DNA of 64,000 bases from Lantana camara (lineage: Eukaryota > Streptophyta > Magnoliopsida > Lamiales > Verbenaceae). This document shows, piece by piece, positions 48,250 through 59,287 of this stretch. Under the pieces are notes generated by a model. The model made no database searches and was not told where the DNA came from. It saw only the letters and a list, made by a program, of their open reading frames with translations. The stretch lies in NCBI GenBank assembly GCA_037501455.1, contig CM074855.1, positions 51,901,001 to 51,965,000 on the forward strand, given 5' to 3'. Made by a program: the position numbers and the translations under genes. Each line of letters starts with the position of its first letter. The first letter of the stretch is position 1.

Positions 48250-49313
48250 AAAGGTCACTATTTAGGTATACGGTATATATACTATTCAAGGGTCAAAGGT
48301 GAAGGTCAATCGTCAAAGGTGAAGATCAATCATCAATCACATAATACATGCATAAAATAAACATAAATTAAATCCTAAACCCTAGCATAATAAATTAAAG
48401 CATATTATCAAACATAAATTAAAGCATAAATTAAATTAATTAAAACATAAAAAAAAAAAATAAGAAAACATACCTAGAGGGGGGGTTGGTTCGGTCCTAT
48501 AAGCGTGAGAGCGAGTGTGTGTGAGCAACAAATGAGACCCCAACACACTTTTTTATAGTTGTTGCGAAGGACTAAAGTGCAATAAATATTTATTTTAGGG
48601 ACTTAAGGTAGGGTTCCTTAAGAAATTTCCATAAAATAGGTTTCCCTTTAGTATAATTGTCACAACAGGGGTATTCTGGTAATTTCACCTTGAAGGCACT
48701 GATTTTTGAAGTAGGAAAAGCATCAAAGAGCTAGGAAATAAAATTAGCTTCGAAACGGTTACGCATGGGTCGAAATCGGACGTACGATTTAAAAGTTATA
48801 AACTTCGGAAGGAAGGATTTTCCTAAATTTTATAAAATGATTTAATTATGAAATAAATACTAGGATAAAATTTGAAGGTCCGAAAGGGTTTTCAAAAATG
48901 TAGAAAAAATCGAGGAACGTTATGGCGATGATCTCAAGGGTTAAGTCATCGTATCGAAAGAAGTATATTCTACCGACGGAAATTTTTATTTCAAAATAAA
49001 TTCTTAAATTGCTCTGGACATATAGACGAAACCTCAAAGAATTGAAAAGAGAACTGAAAAATTCTAAGGAAATAAGTATAGGTTCTTTAGGATCTCTCGA
49101 ATAAAACGGCGTAGTACTAGTTCAAAAATAAATAGTGCTTTTAGGGTTTTAAGATCGTTTTTCCCTTGTTGTCACATAATACCACATAAGAGCATTTATT
49201 TCATGTAGGAATGCATGATATAAATTATTTTAAGTACGGATCAAGTTCTATAAATGCCCTTACGTCGCCCTTAACTTACAGTTATTGATCAGGTCCCGAT
49301 ACGGGCTGTCACA

Positions 49314-49355
49314 GAAGGTCTGTTTGCAAGGAATGGAAGGTTTAAAATACAATAG
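49314..49355 (+). pseudogene. Captured ARGONAUTE fragment, part 2
   Basis: After the GAAGG duplication the frame broken by M6 resumes as LFARNGRFKIQ and ends at TAG. Plant AGO4-clade proteins have FFPRNGRWNFNN directly after KLKVGNGED, so this is the continuation of the fragment at 33550-33796. Homology to E1 resumes at about 49350 (AATAGGGTC), marking the end of the captured piece. Confidence 0.75.
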
Positions 49356-49527
49356 GGTCCGTGAATGGTGAGCAATACAAATGGCCGAAGAAGAGTTTTT
49401 GAATAAATTAATGCATTAGAAGTTAAGTCCGGGGAACAAGGAAAAGAAGCGATGATTTGGGATGCTTCGGATTTCGGACAAGGTAGGAATCGAATTAGGA
49501 AGAAACTAAAGAAAGTTAATCGACACG

Positions 49528-49740
49528 GTGAATACCAACCTATGGAATATAAAGAGTCTAGAAGTTCTATCTTCGACCCAATTGGAGTTCATTTTCCAGA
49601 TCCAAGTTGAATTGTCGTGTTACGAGGTTGAATTGGGAGATATGAAACAGCAAATAGAAAAGATAAAGAAAGGTAAAGAGCTTTTGGAGGAAATTGTGAA
49701 AACAAGTGTACGCGTTCATACAACCGATTTGGATTCATAA
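49528..49740 (+). pseudogene. Unrecognised coiled-coil-like reading frame in E5
   Basis: A 70-codon frame contains DMKQQIEKIKKGKELLEE, with a regular charged/hydrophobic pattern. The reverse complement of E1 (near 660-720) has the similar DMEQ, stop, MEMIKEDKEPLEE. A second patch at about 49880-49960 (QENFEDLEDRGK) matches QEHFKDLEDRG in E1. This may be the relic of an old reading frame; I do not recognise a family. Confidence 0.3.
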
Positions 49741-50474
49741 AGGGATAAGTCGAGGGGACTTTCATCAAGGTGATAACTATGGCGAGCATTTGGACAACTT
49801 ATAATGATCGATATTTGGGGAAAGAAATCAAGATGCCGATTACATAAGTGTAGAAGAATTTGGGGGTCAAGGAATTACAATCTTGGACCATGGAAACACA
49901 CAAGTGGATGCAAGAAAACTTTGAAGACTTAGAAGACCGTGGGAAAAACAAGAGATGATCAACAAGTTTAAAGTAAACCATTAATTAAGGAAATGAAGAA
50001 TAAGTTACCGAGCTAAAAACTTACCACCACGGTGACAGGTTTAATATATTCATGGCACGTGCATCATACATCGCGTTAAATTTTTAATCGCCTTTATATA
50101 TGTATGTGTGTGTGCGTGCATCTCTACTTGATATGATTGCTCTAATATGTTGCACCTTTAATGGTTTGCTACGTGCATTGGCATCTTAACCCGACATGCA
50201 TTGTTTAGTGGTTACTTGATAGGAACTTTCTACACTTTGTTCATCGAATGTTACTTCAACCAAGCCACATTCGGATACAGAAAAAAAAAATGGAATTTTG
50301 GGTTGCGAGGTGTGGATTGAAAAGGAAAGGAAGGAATACGAAGGCTCGGGAAAATAGTGCCGGAGTATGGAATGAATGAAGTAGGTTGCTAGCCCTACGA
50401 ATCACTTCAAAGTGAATGTGAGCAGGATTACCGGACTTGTGGCATGACTAGGATCACTTATACCGTGGAAGTTA

Positions 50475-53400
50475 TGTAGCACCCCGCACGGAGGGTGAAC
50501 AAATTCCCCGCAGCTAAGCCTAATCCACATACCTGATGGGAAACCCGTACGTGAACCAAGCAGAGGCGAACAGGAGACAGACAGACACACACCTAAGCTA
50601 GGCGGAACGTAGACCCTGCCAAATAAAATAAAACACAAAACAAAATGCATATGCGAAAGCGAAACATTCAACCAAATATTAAAGCACAAGCAGCAGGTGA
50701 CGGGTTCAACTAGCATAGATACCTAATCCCGAATATTAATATAAATCATAGATACAAACTGGTTCAATTTGGGCTCTAGAATCCTGTCCTGAAATATAAC
50801 ATATCAAAATAAATCGCATTGTATACATAGTAACGTTCAAATTAATATAAATTACAGAAGTGAGTATGCAAGGACTCAAACTCGACACAAGACCCGACAG
50901 ACTCTGCCTAGCTCGAACTCCAAGCAACCTGTACACTAAAACAAAAGGAGAGAAGGGTCAGCCACATGGACTGAGTGAAGGGCTACCCACACACGCTACA
51001 TATATATAGAGAGAGCAAAGTACATACAAGTCACACGGTTCGTGAACTCAGGGATAGTTTTTGCACACTAAAACATTTGCCCGTGATACATACATATAGG
51101 GTTCTTATCAAAACGGAACAAAACTTAACATATTCAATTCTTACCTATCAAACATATCATGCCATACCTTGTCAAAACATATCAAATCTTAACTTACTAT
51201 CAAAGATCCATATTTTAACTTAATGAGGAGCCTATCTATGTTTTACAAACTTAACAGAGCATACAAGCATAACTCGATGGGTACGAGTACCTAATCCCAT
51301 AGACGTATCAAATTTAACAGAGCATACAAGCATAACCCCAACTAATTATACATAACAAATCAAATTATGACATAGCATACATATCATACATACCTCCTTC
51401 TCTGGTGATGGAAGGGCTACCTGACCCTAACCATCCATATAGGCGAGGGGGGGCCGAACACTCAAACCCTTAGGTTCCCATCCCCCTATCAAACCTCCTG
51501 GCGTGTTCAGGGTTGTTCCTAATCAAACAGTGGAGATGTGTACAAGAGTCATAACTGGTGACCCCATGGCCGTCCCCGGTCTCCCTTACCCACAATCGTC
51601 GGGGCCCAATACTCCAACACGAATCATTACATTACATTACAGAACAAACTTAACCCGTTCCCTAACATTAACAAACTATAACATACGTATCAAACCTTAC
51701 CTTACAACTACCACGCTATTCATACCTCTCCGTGTCAAATCCTTAACTCGTATCTCTCGGCTTATAATAGGCACAAAGTTTGAAGCGTGGTTAAATGTTG
51801 CAAAACATTACGAATCGAACTAGATCAAATCAAATCAGAACAAGCGTATATAGGCTTATGCATAGCGTATCAGACTAGTAAAGGCTTATCACATTCATAA
51901 ACTTACATAGTTCGCACATATTTACTTATACTTAAGGTTATAGTTCGCATGCATTGAAAACAAACGCGTTTTATAGGGTTTAACTATAACCTAGGGTCAC
52001 CTTATACCAACTAAACAGTGAAAGAGATGATTGATCCACCCTGGAATCAACACGGCTAATGAAACACCACCCCGGGTGCACCTGGACAAACTGAAGGTAA
52101 CAAGCAAGACTTAGACTCAAAGATGAACTACATAGACGCTCGGCGCATACATAGGCACATAAGATGTTCAAGTACATAGGAAAAGTTCATATTCAAACTC
52201 ATTTCACACAAAGGAATGCATTTCATAGCTTAACATGATTATAATTCACATGGAGACATGTTCATGTGCATAATTAATGCATATCACGAAGTGGAGATAC
52301 ATAACAAGGTGCATATGTGCTTCGTGCGATTAATTCACATTACTTAAGCAACATGAAATGCATATAAGAACAAATGAATACATATAAAGATGTTATAACA
52401 TGTGAGGAACAAGTTTGGAGGTGAAAAGGTGCAAGAAAAGTGGAAGAAAAAACTAAAAAATGGTTCCGAGAAAAAAGGGGGAAAAGCTGGAAATGTTTTG
52501 AAACAAACAATCTGTAGGAAAACGATCATAACTTGAGTTTAAGAAAAGGGAATTAATTTTTGTTTCATGTAAATAAAACTAGACACAAAGGGCTTTCTAA
52601 TGATAGGTGGCATGAATCGTGGTTCAAAGGGATCCGAAAATGGCGGAGGTTTGAAGTTGAACGAGTGCAGAATTTTGGTGAAGTGGCGACACCAAAATAA
52701 AATGGTTCTATCTCACAATCTAGAAAAAATTTTAAGGTGATTCCAATTGGAGAGTGTTCTAGACGCAAAGAGGTTGATCGTTTCTGAAATATAGGTCAAA
52801 CAGAGCTCCGATGAGGGGTTGCCTGACCGGCGAAAATACAAGGAAAAATTTACCCTGTCGGGGAAAACAATCCAAAAACATTCTGTCCTTAAGGTCCCCG
52901 CCCGGGGAGTTATTCTGGGCATGAAAAAGAAGCACCAACAGGGTGTACTCGTGGGAGCAACCAACAAACACCAAAAGCACCTTAAAACTCAACCAATTCA
53001 AGCAAGAATCAAGACACAAGTTCATATACAGAAGCTCTATCACATATCCCAAGTTCAAGGCATGAAATCAAGCAATTAACAAGAAGCCATTTAAGCAAGT
53101 TCAAGCTCCATTAATGGAGTTTGAAACCATATTCAACCAAGACACCAAATTTCAACAACTATGGAACAAGGAAGCTTGAAAGAATATCATGTAAGAATCT
53201 TAGAGAATTTGATTCAAAGATGGAGATGAGAGAGCAAATTTTCACATACATGCACTATTCATCATCTTCTTCAAAATTATGGATTCAAGCAAGAAAAGCA
53301 AGATTCAATCGGGTAGAATCGAAGCACGTAATGAGAGGATCAAAAATCTTACCTTGGTTCTTCGATCGGATGGTCAGATGGACCACAACCTTGAGCCAAA

Positions 53401-53891
53401 GCTTGAATGGCCAAGGGGACTTTCTTCTCTTCTCTCTTACCTTGTGCTTTCATCGATCATGAATGGAGAGAGGGAGGATATTTTCAGCCTTTAAGGGCTA
53501 AAACAGGTCGGATAAATGGGTAGGGTCAAACGGTACCCGGTCCATTCGGATTGGATTTTAAAATGATAGGGCGATCAAACGACTTTAGAAAAATAATAGG
53601 GTTCATTTATTGATTCAGAATCACCGAAACGAACTCAATAACAAGGTCGGAATTCACATTCGAATTCCTGAGCTCAAGGTAGCCACGAGGGCTAAAAACA
53701 TCATAATTACAATTAGGTCCTTAATTTGCAAATATTGGACGATTGAGTCCAAGTACATTTAATTAAATTCTAATGCGCACATAACTAAAATAGATTACAA
53801 ATTGACACGTAAGGCATGCGAATCACATAATTACTGAATTAAACTCTCCCGAGATGTCGTACCTGGATTTCCTAGAAGACGGGGAGTCACA
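50475..53891 (-). repeat. M8: 3' LTR of E8 (3417 bp)
   Basis: It begins TGTAGCACCCCGC and ends GGGAGTCACA, followed by a polypurine-tract complement, so the element body continues to the right. AGTTA (50470-50474) is the expected left TSD; the partner is outside the window. The U5 and U3 regions are close to those of E7, but the cassette word differs (52854-52910). A GAATTC-type dyad is at 53650-53667. Confidence 0.83.
52854..52910 (-). repeat. Palindrome pair in M8 (CCCC-GGGG words)
   Basis: Two inverted repeats centred near 52860 (ACCCTGTCGGGG) and 52903.5 (TCCCCGCCCGGGGA) are about 44 bp apart. The 44-bp value equals the inter-pair gap of P2 and P6, suggesting that the outer partners have been lost. 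Confidence 0.5.
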
Positions 53892-55396
53892 AACCCCCCC
53901 CCCCCCCAAGAGAACCTAGTCCCCAGGTTCGCCTGCTCGAGTTTCAAGCTCGATCTACTTTCCGTATTCACCCAAGTTCTAGGTTCATGACGTCCCGACA
54001 AGGGTTAGCTCGAGAAAGGTTTTCAAGGACAAGGGGTGTGAATCTTCAAATCGATCTGGTCATTTGAATTGCTTGATCGACTCGCATGGTAAAGAGGGTC
54101 TAAAATAGATTCAACTCTCACCGTTTGAGTTCAGTTGAGTCAACTCTCGAGCTCGGTATTCTCGTGAAGGGCGAAGCTATAAACTCACACCACTTACATA
54201 GCCAAGCTCAAACCAAATTTCTTCCTTGTCCACGATCCAAGGTCCGAAGTGTCTAACATCCGGACCCCCTTCCTACATCACCAACTCTTCAAAGAGTCTT
54301 GTTGGAAGGTTGCAAAGCACGACCCTCATCTCACCGAAATAACGCTCTCGAACACTCAAAACACGAAACAAGACTAAAGATGCATGATGCACGTGACATT
54401 TAAGTTTTAGTGTACCGTTCACCGAAATGAGAAATCTGATTTTATGATAATGTGATCAATGTCGAGGTCTGCTACCCCGCAATCATGCTTTGAAATTCCC
54501 AATGCATCTTGTGCGACAAACATCATCCAGGTCTTCATCCCATAATTGTTGCCTATCTTCAAAATCCCTTGAATCCCACCCTTAAATTCTTAAGTGTTCT
54601 CCTAGTCTTGAACAAGTTCCCGTAGAACTTGAATTTGTCGGACTTTGGTTAATCATTATGATTATTTATACGATTTATGAGTCCGGTACCTCATCTTCAC
54701 TCTCATAATCCAAATTCCTTCTCTCGTCTCACAGGAATTCCTAGAATTTGCCTCGCTCCATATTATACTTATTATACGTGAAAGTTCCTTCGGGTTAGGA
54801 ACTATTTCCCCACGGTTGGCACCCTTCTTCTTGGAAATTCGAGAGTCCCGGAAATCCAAACAAGGCCTCCTAGCAATCTTCTTCAATTCTCTTTTCCGAA
54901 GCACAGTTAAATAGGAAGGCAATCACCATGCTCCCGAAATCTTGATTAATCAAATTTTGTCTCCAAGTCCAGGGTTAAACCCTCGTTCTAATATTTCTTT
55001 AATTTGTTTAGATTACGTCGTTAGAGGGACTCCTCAATACTTTTTCCCCCTAATATTTATCACGGATTAGCTCCCGTACCTCTGTTACTCCTCGCAACCG
55101 GATTCTCAATAAATCACACCTTATGCCCGGGTAGAATAATCCTCCTTCAATCTTGAACTTCCTTCAAGGTGTACTCCATTCTCCGAATCTCTAACCTCAT
55201 TTCGCCTTCCCAAACCAATCTTTTCAACACCTTCTTCGTATCATCCTACAATCTTCAACCCGATCCCAAAAGGGGGTCTGAAATTCAACCCTTACTAATC
55301 ATTTCTTCCAACTTCATTGCATTCAAAACTTGAAGGTCAAAAGAAGCGACATCCTATCAAGAAAACATTGAATATACATAATTGGGTTATAATGCC
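53892..55396 (-). mobile_element. E8 internal region, 3' part, non-coding
   Basis: It starts with a C14 tract (53894-53907; G14 in element sense, the polypurine tract). A GAACCT/AGGTTC hairpin follows (53912-53930), then sequence matching the pol-less internal region of E7 (38906-39796, then 43041-43650). No recognised coding sequence. M9 interrupts at 55397. E8 is inferred to be a non-autonomous relative of E7. Confidence 0.7.
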
Positions 55397-56579
55397 TGTA
55401 GCACCCGAGCGTAAGGTACCACATCCCCCGCACCGAGACCCGACCCGTATATGAAATGGAAGTCCATACACGTGCCAAATCCACGGCGAACGGGGACACA
55501 ACACACACGCTAGGCTAGGCGGGACTAACCCTTAAAACCACTCAGAGCAAGAATCATAAAATCAGAGTTAAATAAAATTCGCGGAAGCAAGAACTACATA
55601 GCATATATACAATGAGCTAACAAGCTCCAAAATCAATATACAAGAGCATTCAATTATGCACGGCACTCATGGCCTACAAAATCATAACGCTCCAAACTAA
55701 ACTGTGATCAAATACAAAAGTAGCAACAAGAGTATGAATGTGAGACTGAAAAGAAGTGCTAAACATAAAGGCAAGACCTAGACGACTTGTATTCCCGCCT
55801 AGCACTCCTATACCTGCACCAAACAACTGAAAACAACCGGGTTCAGTCTAAAAGAGACTGGTGGGTATAAAAATGGGGCATAAGATATATAATATCGCAT
55901 AAATTAAACACATACATGCAAGCCCTAATCCCGTGTGAAGTTTGAAAGGAATTTACCAAGTGGTTAAAACAAAGAAGACATCAACGGGATTACGACGTTC
56001 ATTTTCATTCATAATTGTTCATAAGGGTTTAAGCTCGGCGAGTGAGCGTGCACAATCTCCAACCTTCTCCTCGTGTAATCATATCATAGTTAGTGGTTAT
56101 CACACATATCTTTCGTGCACATACATAAATGATCATAATCATACATATACACCTTCTTCCTCCGGGTGGTGGACAAGTTAGCTAGACCTGACCACCGGAT
56201 CATACATAATGGCTAGTGAGGTACATGAATCCTCAAAAGCCCGACCTGCGTTTCCTCGCTAAAACTCCTAACGAGGTCCGTATCGTCGTAATTTGGTTGG
56301 AACTAGTATATGGGATCCCCGTCAGCCCTTGCTTCCTCGGTTAGCCACATATACTAAGTCCCGGGGCCCGTGAACATAACATACATACAATCTCGCCAAA
56401 ACATAAGGTAGGGTTTCATAAGAAAAGGGATCATACGTTTGAAATCATTTACCCAAATTGACTCGATTTATATAAATATATTATTTTGGCTTAAAACTTT
56501 GCACATAAGGGATTTATAGGGTTGTTTTAACTAATAGAAGAAAAACCCACCTTTACCAAAGCAAAATAAAGGCACAAGC
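55397..56579 (-). repeat. M9: U5-side part of a minus gypsy LTR
   Basis: It begins TGTAGCACCCGAGCG, with ATGCC (55392-55396) as the expected left TSD. It has the conserved block 'cggcgagtgagcgtgcac' near 56036 and is cut at 56580 by E10, before the region where a palindrome cassette would lie. The remainder is to the right of the window. Confidence 0.75.
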
Positions 56580-59249
56580 TGTAGCACCCTAGACCCCAAG
56601 GCGCCACATCCCCCGCACTGTAGTCCCGATCCACGTATGAAATGGACAGTTCATACATAAACCAAGACCACAGCGAACGGGTGACAACCAAACGACGCTC
56701 TAGGCGGGACACTCTCCCCAACATAATTAAAACAACCATGAATAGAAAAGCGGAAGCAATCAAGTCATTCATATATATAGATATAGGTACCATATTTATT
56801 CCATAGATACATATAGGTACCAATTACTGTCACTACATTAGGGTCTATTAATAATATACATAACCGTGAATCCAAAATACTAATATCAATCCATAACATG
56901 AAATGTCTCAAAGTACTGTACATGAAAGGTATGAAACTAGACCCGTGGGAATGCAATACTCGACCAACTCCCGCCTAGCACAACCACGCTCAAAAGGTAC
57001 CTGAAAAGTGAAGTATCAGTCTACCGAAGACTGAGTGAGGGGCAATAATTATATATATCACACGTCACATGCATGTTGTAGCCTCGGGTAAAGATTTTTA
57101 AAAGCAATAAGTATATAGTTCAAGAAATCTCATCCTTGGCCCGAGATTACAACTGTCCATTTTAACACGTTTAATTAATCAATCTTGTCAATATCATGAA
57201 CATGTGGCCCCGGCGAGTAAGGGCAATCTCCAACCGAACTCCCAATCGTGAACAATACGTGATCATGCTTGCTTGCTTGATAAATACGTGATCATACAAT
57301 TCATTTAGTGCTCACATAGACAATTTCGTACTTGAAAACATGCAATAACCCGAGGATAACCCGACATTCCGGATTAATCCCCAGTCTCCTTCTTCCTCCG
57401 GGTGATAGCGAGTTTGCAAGGCTCGACTATCCACGACATGGTGTGTGTAGAGGACATGACCCTCTAGACACGGAACTCCTTCCACCACTAATCTCCTAGT
57501 GGCTTCGGGGTTGATCCCATCAATGTGAGGATAATTCAGGAGTTACCCGTCAGCCCTTGCTTTCCCGGTTGGCTCAAGAATTACCCTCGGGCCCACGTGC
57601 AATCATGTACTCGCCAACATGCATTGAAAATCATGACAATCGATACATTCTTGCTTGAAATGTTTATTACTTTGAAAACGGTTATAATTATAATAGGTTT
57701 TGGCCGAAAACTAGCACGTACGGGTGGTAGGGTTCATTTTACCAAAACAAAACCTCACCTTTCTTGCAAAATATAATAATGTAGCGTTCTAAGGAGCTTG
57801 CTCCTCGTCCACGCCCTCGTGACCTGTGCAAACACGACATATGAACATGAGACATGGACTAGAATGGCCAAAATATGACGAACGGCGAAAATGTGTCGAG
57901 ACGACCTCGAAAATGCAATGTGGTATTATAACTTTTGGTTTCACATCATATTAACACGTATTATAGCAATTCGGGGTCAAAGAAGTCGTTGGATCGAGGG
58001 GTCATTTTCGTAATTTTATGCAGTGAGTTTTGTTCTGTCAGCCCTATGGGAACGGCCGTTCCAGGCTTCCTTTGAAAACTGGGAACGGTCGTTCCCGTTT
58101 CCCAAAGAAACGCGGGAACATTTTCCATTTTAAAATGCGCCGATGCTGGGAACGGCCCTTCCGGCCCTTAGGCCAAAATGGGAACGGCCGTTCCCATAGT
58201 CGGCCGCGCATAATTTGAAAAACAAAGGGGAACGCCCGTTCCCACCAAGCCTTGAGGCTGGGAACGGTCGTTCCCTGCTTCTGCAACTGAAAAACAGAGC
58301 AGAAACAGGGGAAGCTCTCGGGAAGAAAACAACCAAGCAACCACAATCCAATTTTGATCCCCAAATGCTATAATTTCTGGAAATAGGATGCAAATACACT
58401 TATGGCATAATAATATCACACTTTAACACATAAAACATGCAATATAACAAGATTTCCAAGGTTTCATGTTCATGGCCAACTTTGATCAAACTTGACAATT
58501 ATTCAAGAATTCATACCCTTGAGCATGCTATAATCCAATATATGATCACATATTCATGCTTCCATGTCCAATCAATCCATCTAGCATATAAATCTTAAAC
58601 CCTAGCTCATGCAAATATGATCAAGAACCATGGATTCATGCTCAACCCACCTTGAAGCTAGAAGAAATGAAGAAATATGATGATGATGATGATGATCACT
58701 CAATTTCTTGCTAGGCTTCTTGAAATCTTGATGATTGATGAAAATTTATCTCCTTCCCTTTTCTTCTATGAACTACCGAGAGAGATGGATATGTTTGGCA
58801 AACTTTGGATGAAATGATCTCATGGAAGCCAAGAGATGATTAACGTGATTCATCTCTTGATTTTAGTGAATTTTGCCAAATTGCCAATTAAACCTTGAAG
58901 TCTTTAAGTTATACAATTAAGTATGTAAAGTTTTGAGAAATGATCAATCATGCCCCTAAAATGTTATGCAATCAAGTCCCTAATGTTTTAGAAATTGTTT
59001 TCTAGGGACAATTTGGAAATTTTATCACTCTCGGTAATGGTTTTCATGCAATAAATATTTTTCGTGCCATGAAATAATATTTTGAATGATGTGAAATCAT
59101 GTAATTGATATAAATAATGTTTCATGAATTTTATAAAAATATGAATGCCACGTAAGAATATATTATAAAATAAAAAGAACAAAATAAACCTACGCTCAAA
59201 ACGCACACGTGGCGTGCTTACCTGTTCATCCGGAAACTGGGGCGTTACA
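56580..59249 (-). repeat. M10: 3' LTR of E10 (2670 bp)
   Basis: It begins TGTAGCACCCTAG and ends GGGGCGTTACA beside a polypurine-tract complement. CAAGC (56575-56579) is the expected left TSD. It belongs to the same subfamily as P3. The partner LTR is outside the window, so insertion age cannot be judged here. Confidence 0.88.
58048..58275 (-). repeat. Palindrome cassette in M10 (GGGAACGGCCGTTCCC word)
   Basis: Six copies have cores at 58054, 58087, 58154, 58186, 58234 and 58266. Spacings are 33, 67, 32, 48 and 32 bp. Read in element sense this is 32, 48, 32, 67 and 33, almost the same as P3 (32, 49, 32, 69, 32). Confidence 0.85.
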
Positions 59250-59263
59250 ACTCTCCCCCCCTT
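59250..59263 (-). other. E10 polypurine tract
   Basis: The minus strand reads AAGGGGGGGAGAGT before the 3' LTR. Confidence 0.85.
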
Positions 59264-59266
59264 AGA

Positions 59267-59287
59267 AGAATCTGGTCCCCAGATTCT
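59267..59287 (-). other. Perfect hairpin between E10 stop codon and polypurine tract
   Basis: AGAATCTGG-tcc-CCAGATTCT has a 9-bp perfect stem and 3-nt loop and abuts the stop codon of gag-pol at 59288. It could mark the 3' end of the ORF or act in plus-strand priming or transcript packaging; the role is unknown. Confidence 0.7.

Larger units (their letters stand above)
33797..49313 (-). repeat. M6: solo LTR of a divergent family, split by E7 (TSD GAAGG)
   Basis: M6 proper is 33797-35600 and 48255-49313 (about 2.86 kb). It begins TGTAGCGCCCCAACG and ends GGGCTGTCACA. The host ARGONAUTE fragment is duplicated as GAAGG at 33792-33796 and 49314-49318. The interior is unlike the other gypsy LTRs: I see no palindrome cassette, and it has a short run of GTCAAAGGT-like tandem words (35520-35600, 48285-48330), where E7 landed. 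In element sense it starts TGTGACAGCCCG, a form common among gypsy LTRs. No genes are visible. Confidence 0.85.
33149..50474 (+). mobile_element. E5 internal region (plus), split by M6 and E7
   Basis: E5 sequence proper is 33149-33796 and 49319-50474; solo LTR M6 with E7 lies between, and E8 interrupts at 50475. It has a primer site but no gag-pol frame. It is related to the E1 internal region and is therefore a non-autonomous family. Within it is a fragment of a host ARGONAUTE gene. The 3' end of E5 is outside the window. Confidence 0.75.

Noticed and set aside
58048..58275. CRISPR-like array: short palindromic repeats with regular spacing
   Set aside because: The repeats are only 14-20 bp and imperfect, spacers are under 20 bp and partly shared between copies, and the array lies within plant retrotransposon LTRs. 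No cas genes or prokaryotic features are present.
58030..58419. Overlapping 62-106 aa ORFs across the palindrome cassette
   Set aside because: Peptides rich in NGRS or ERPFP are read from the repeated palindromes in several frames at once; they reflect the DNA repeat, not a protein.
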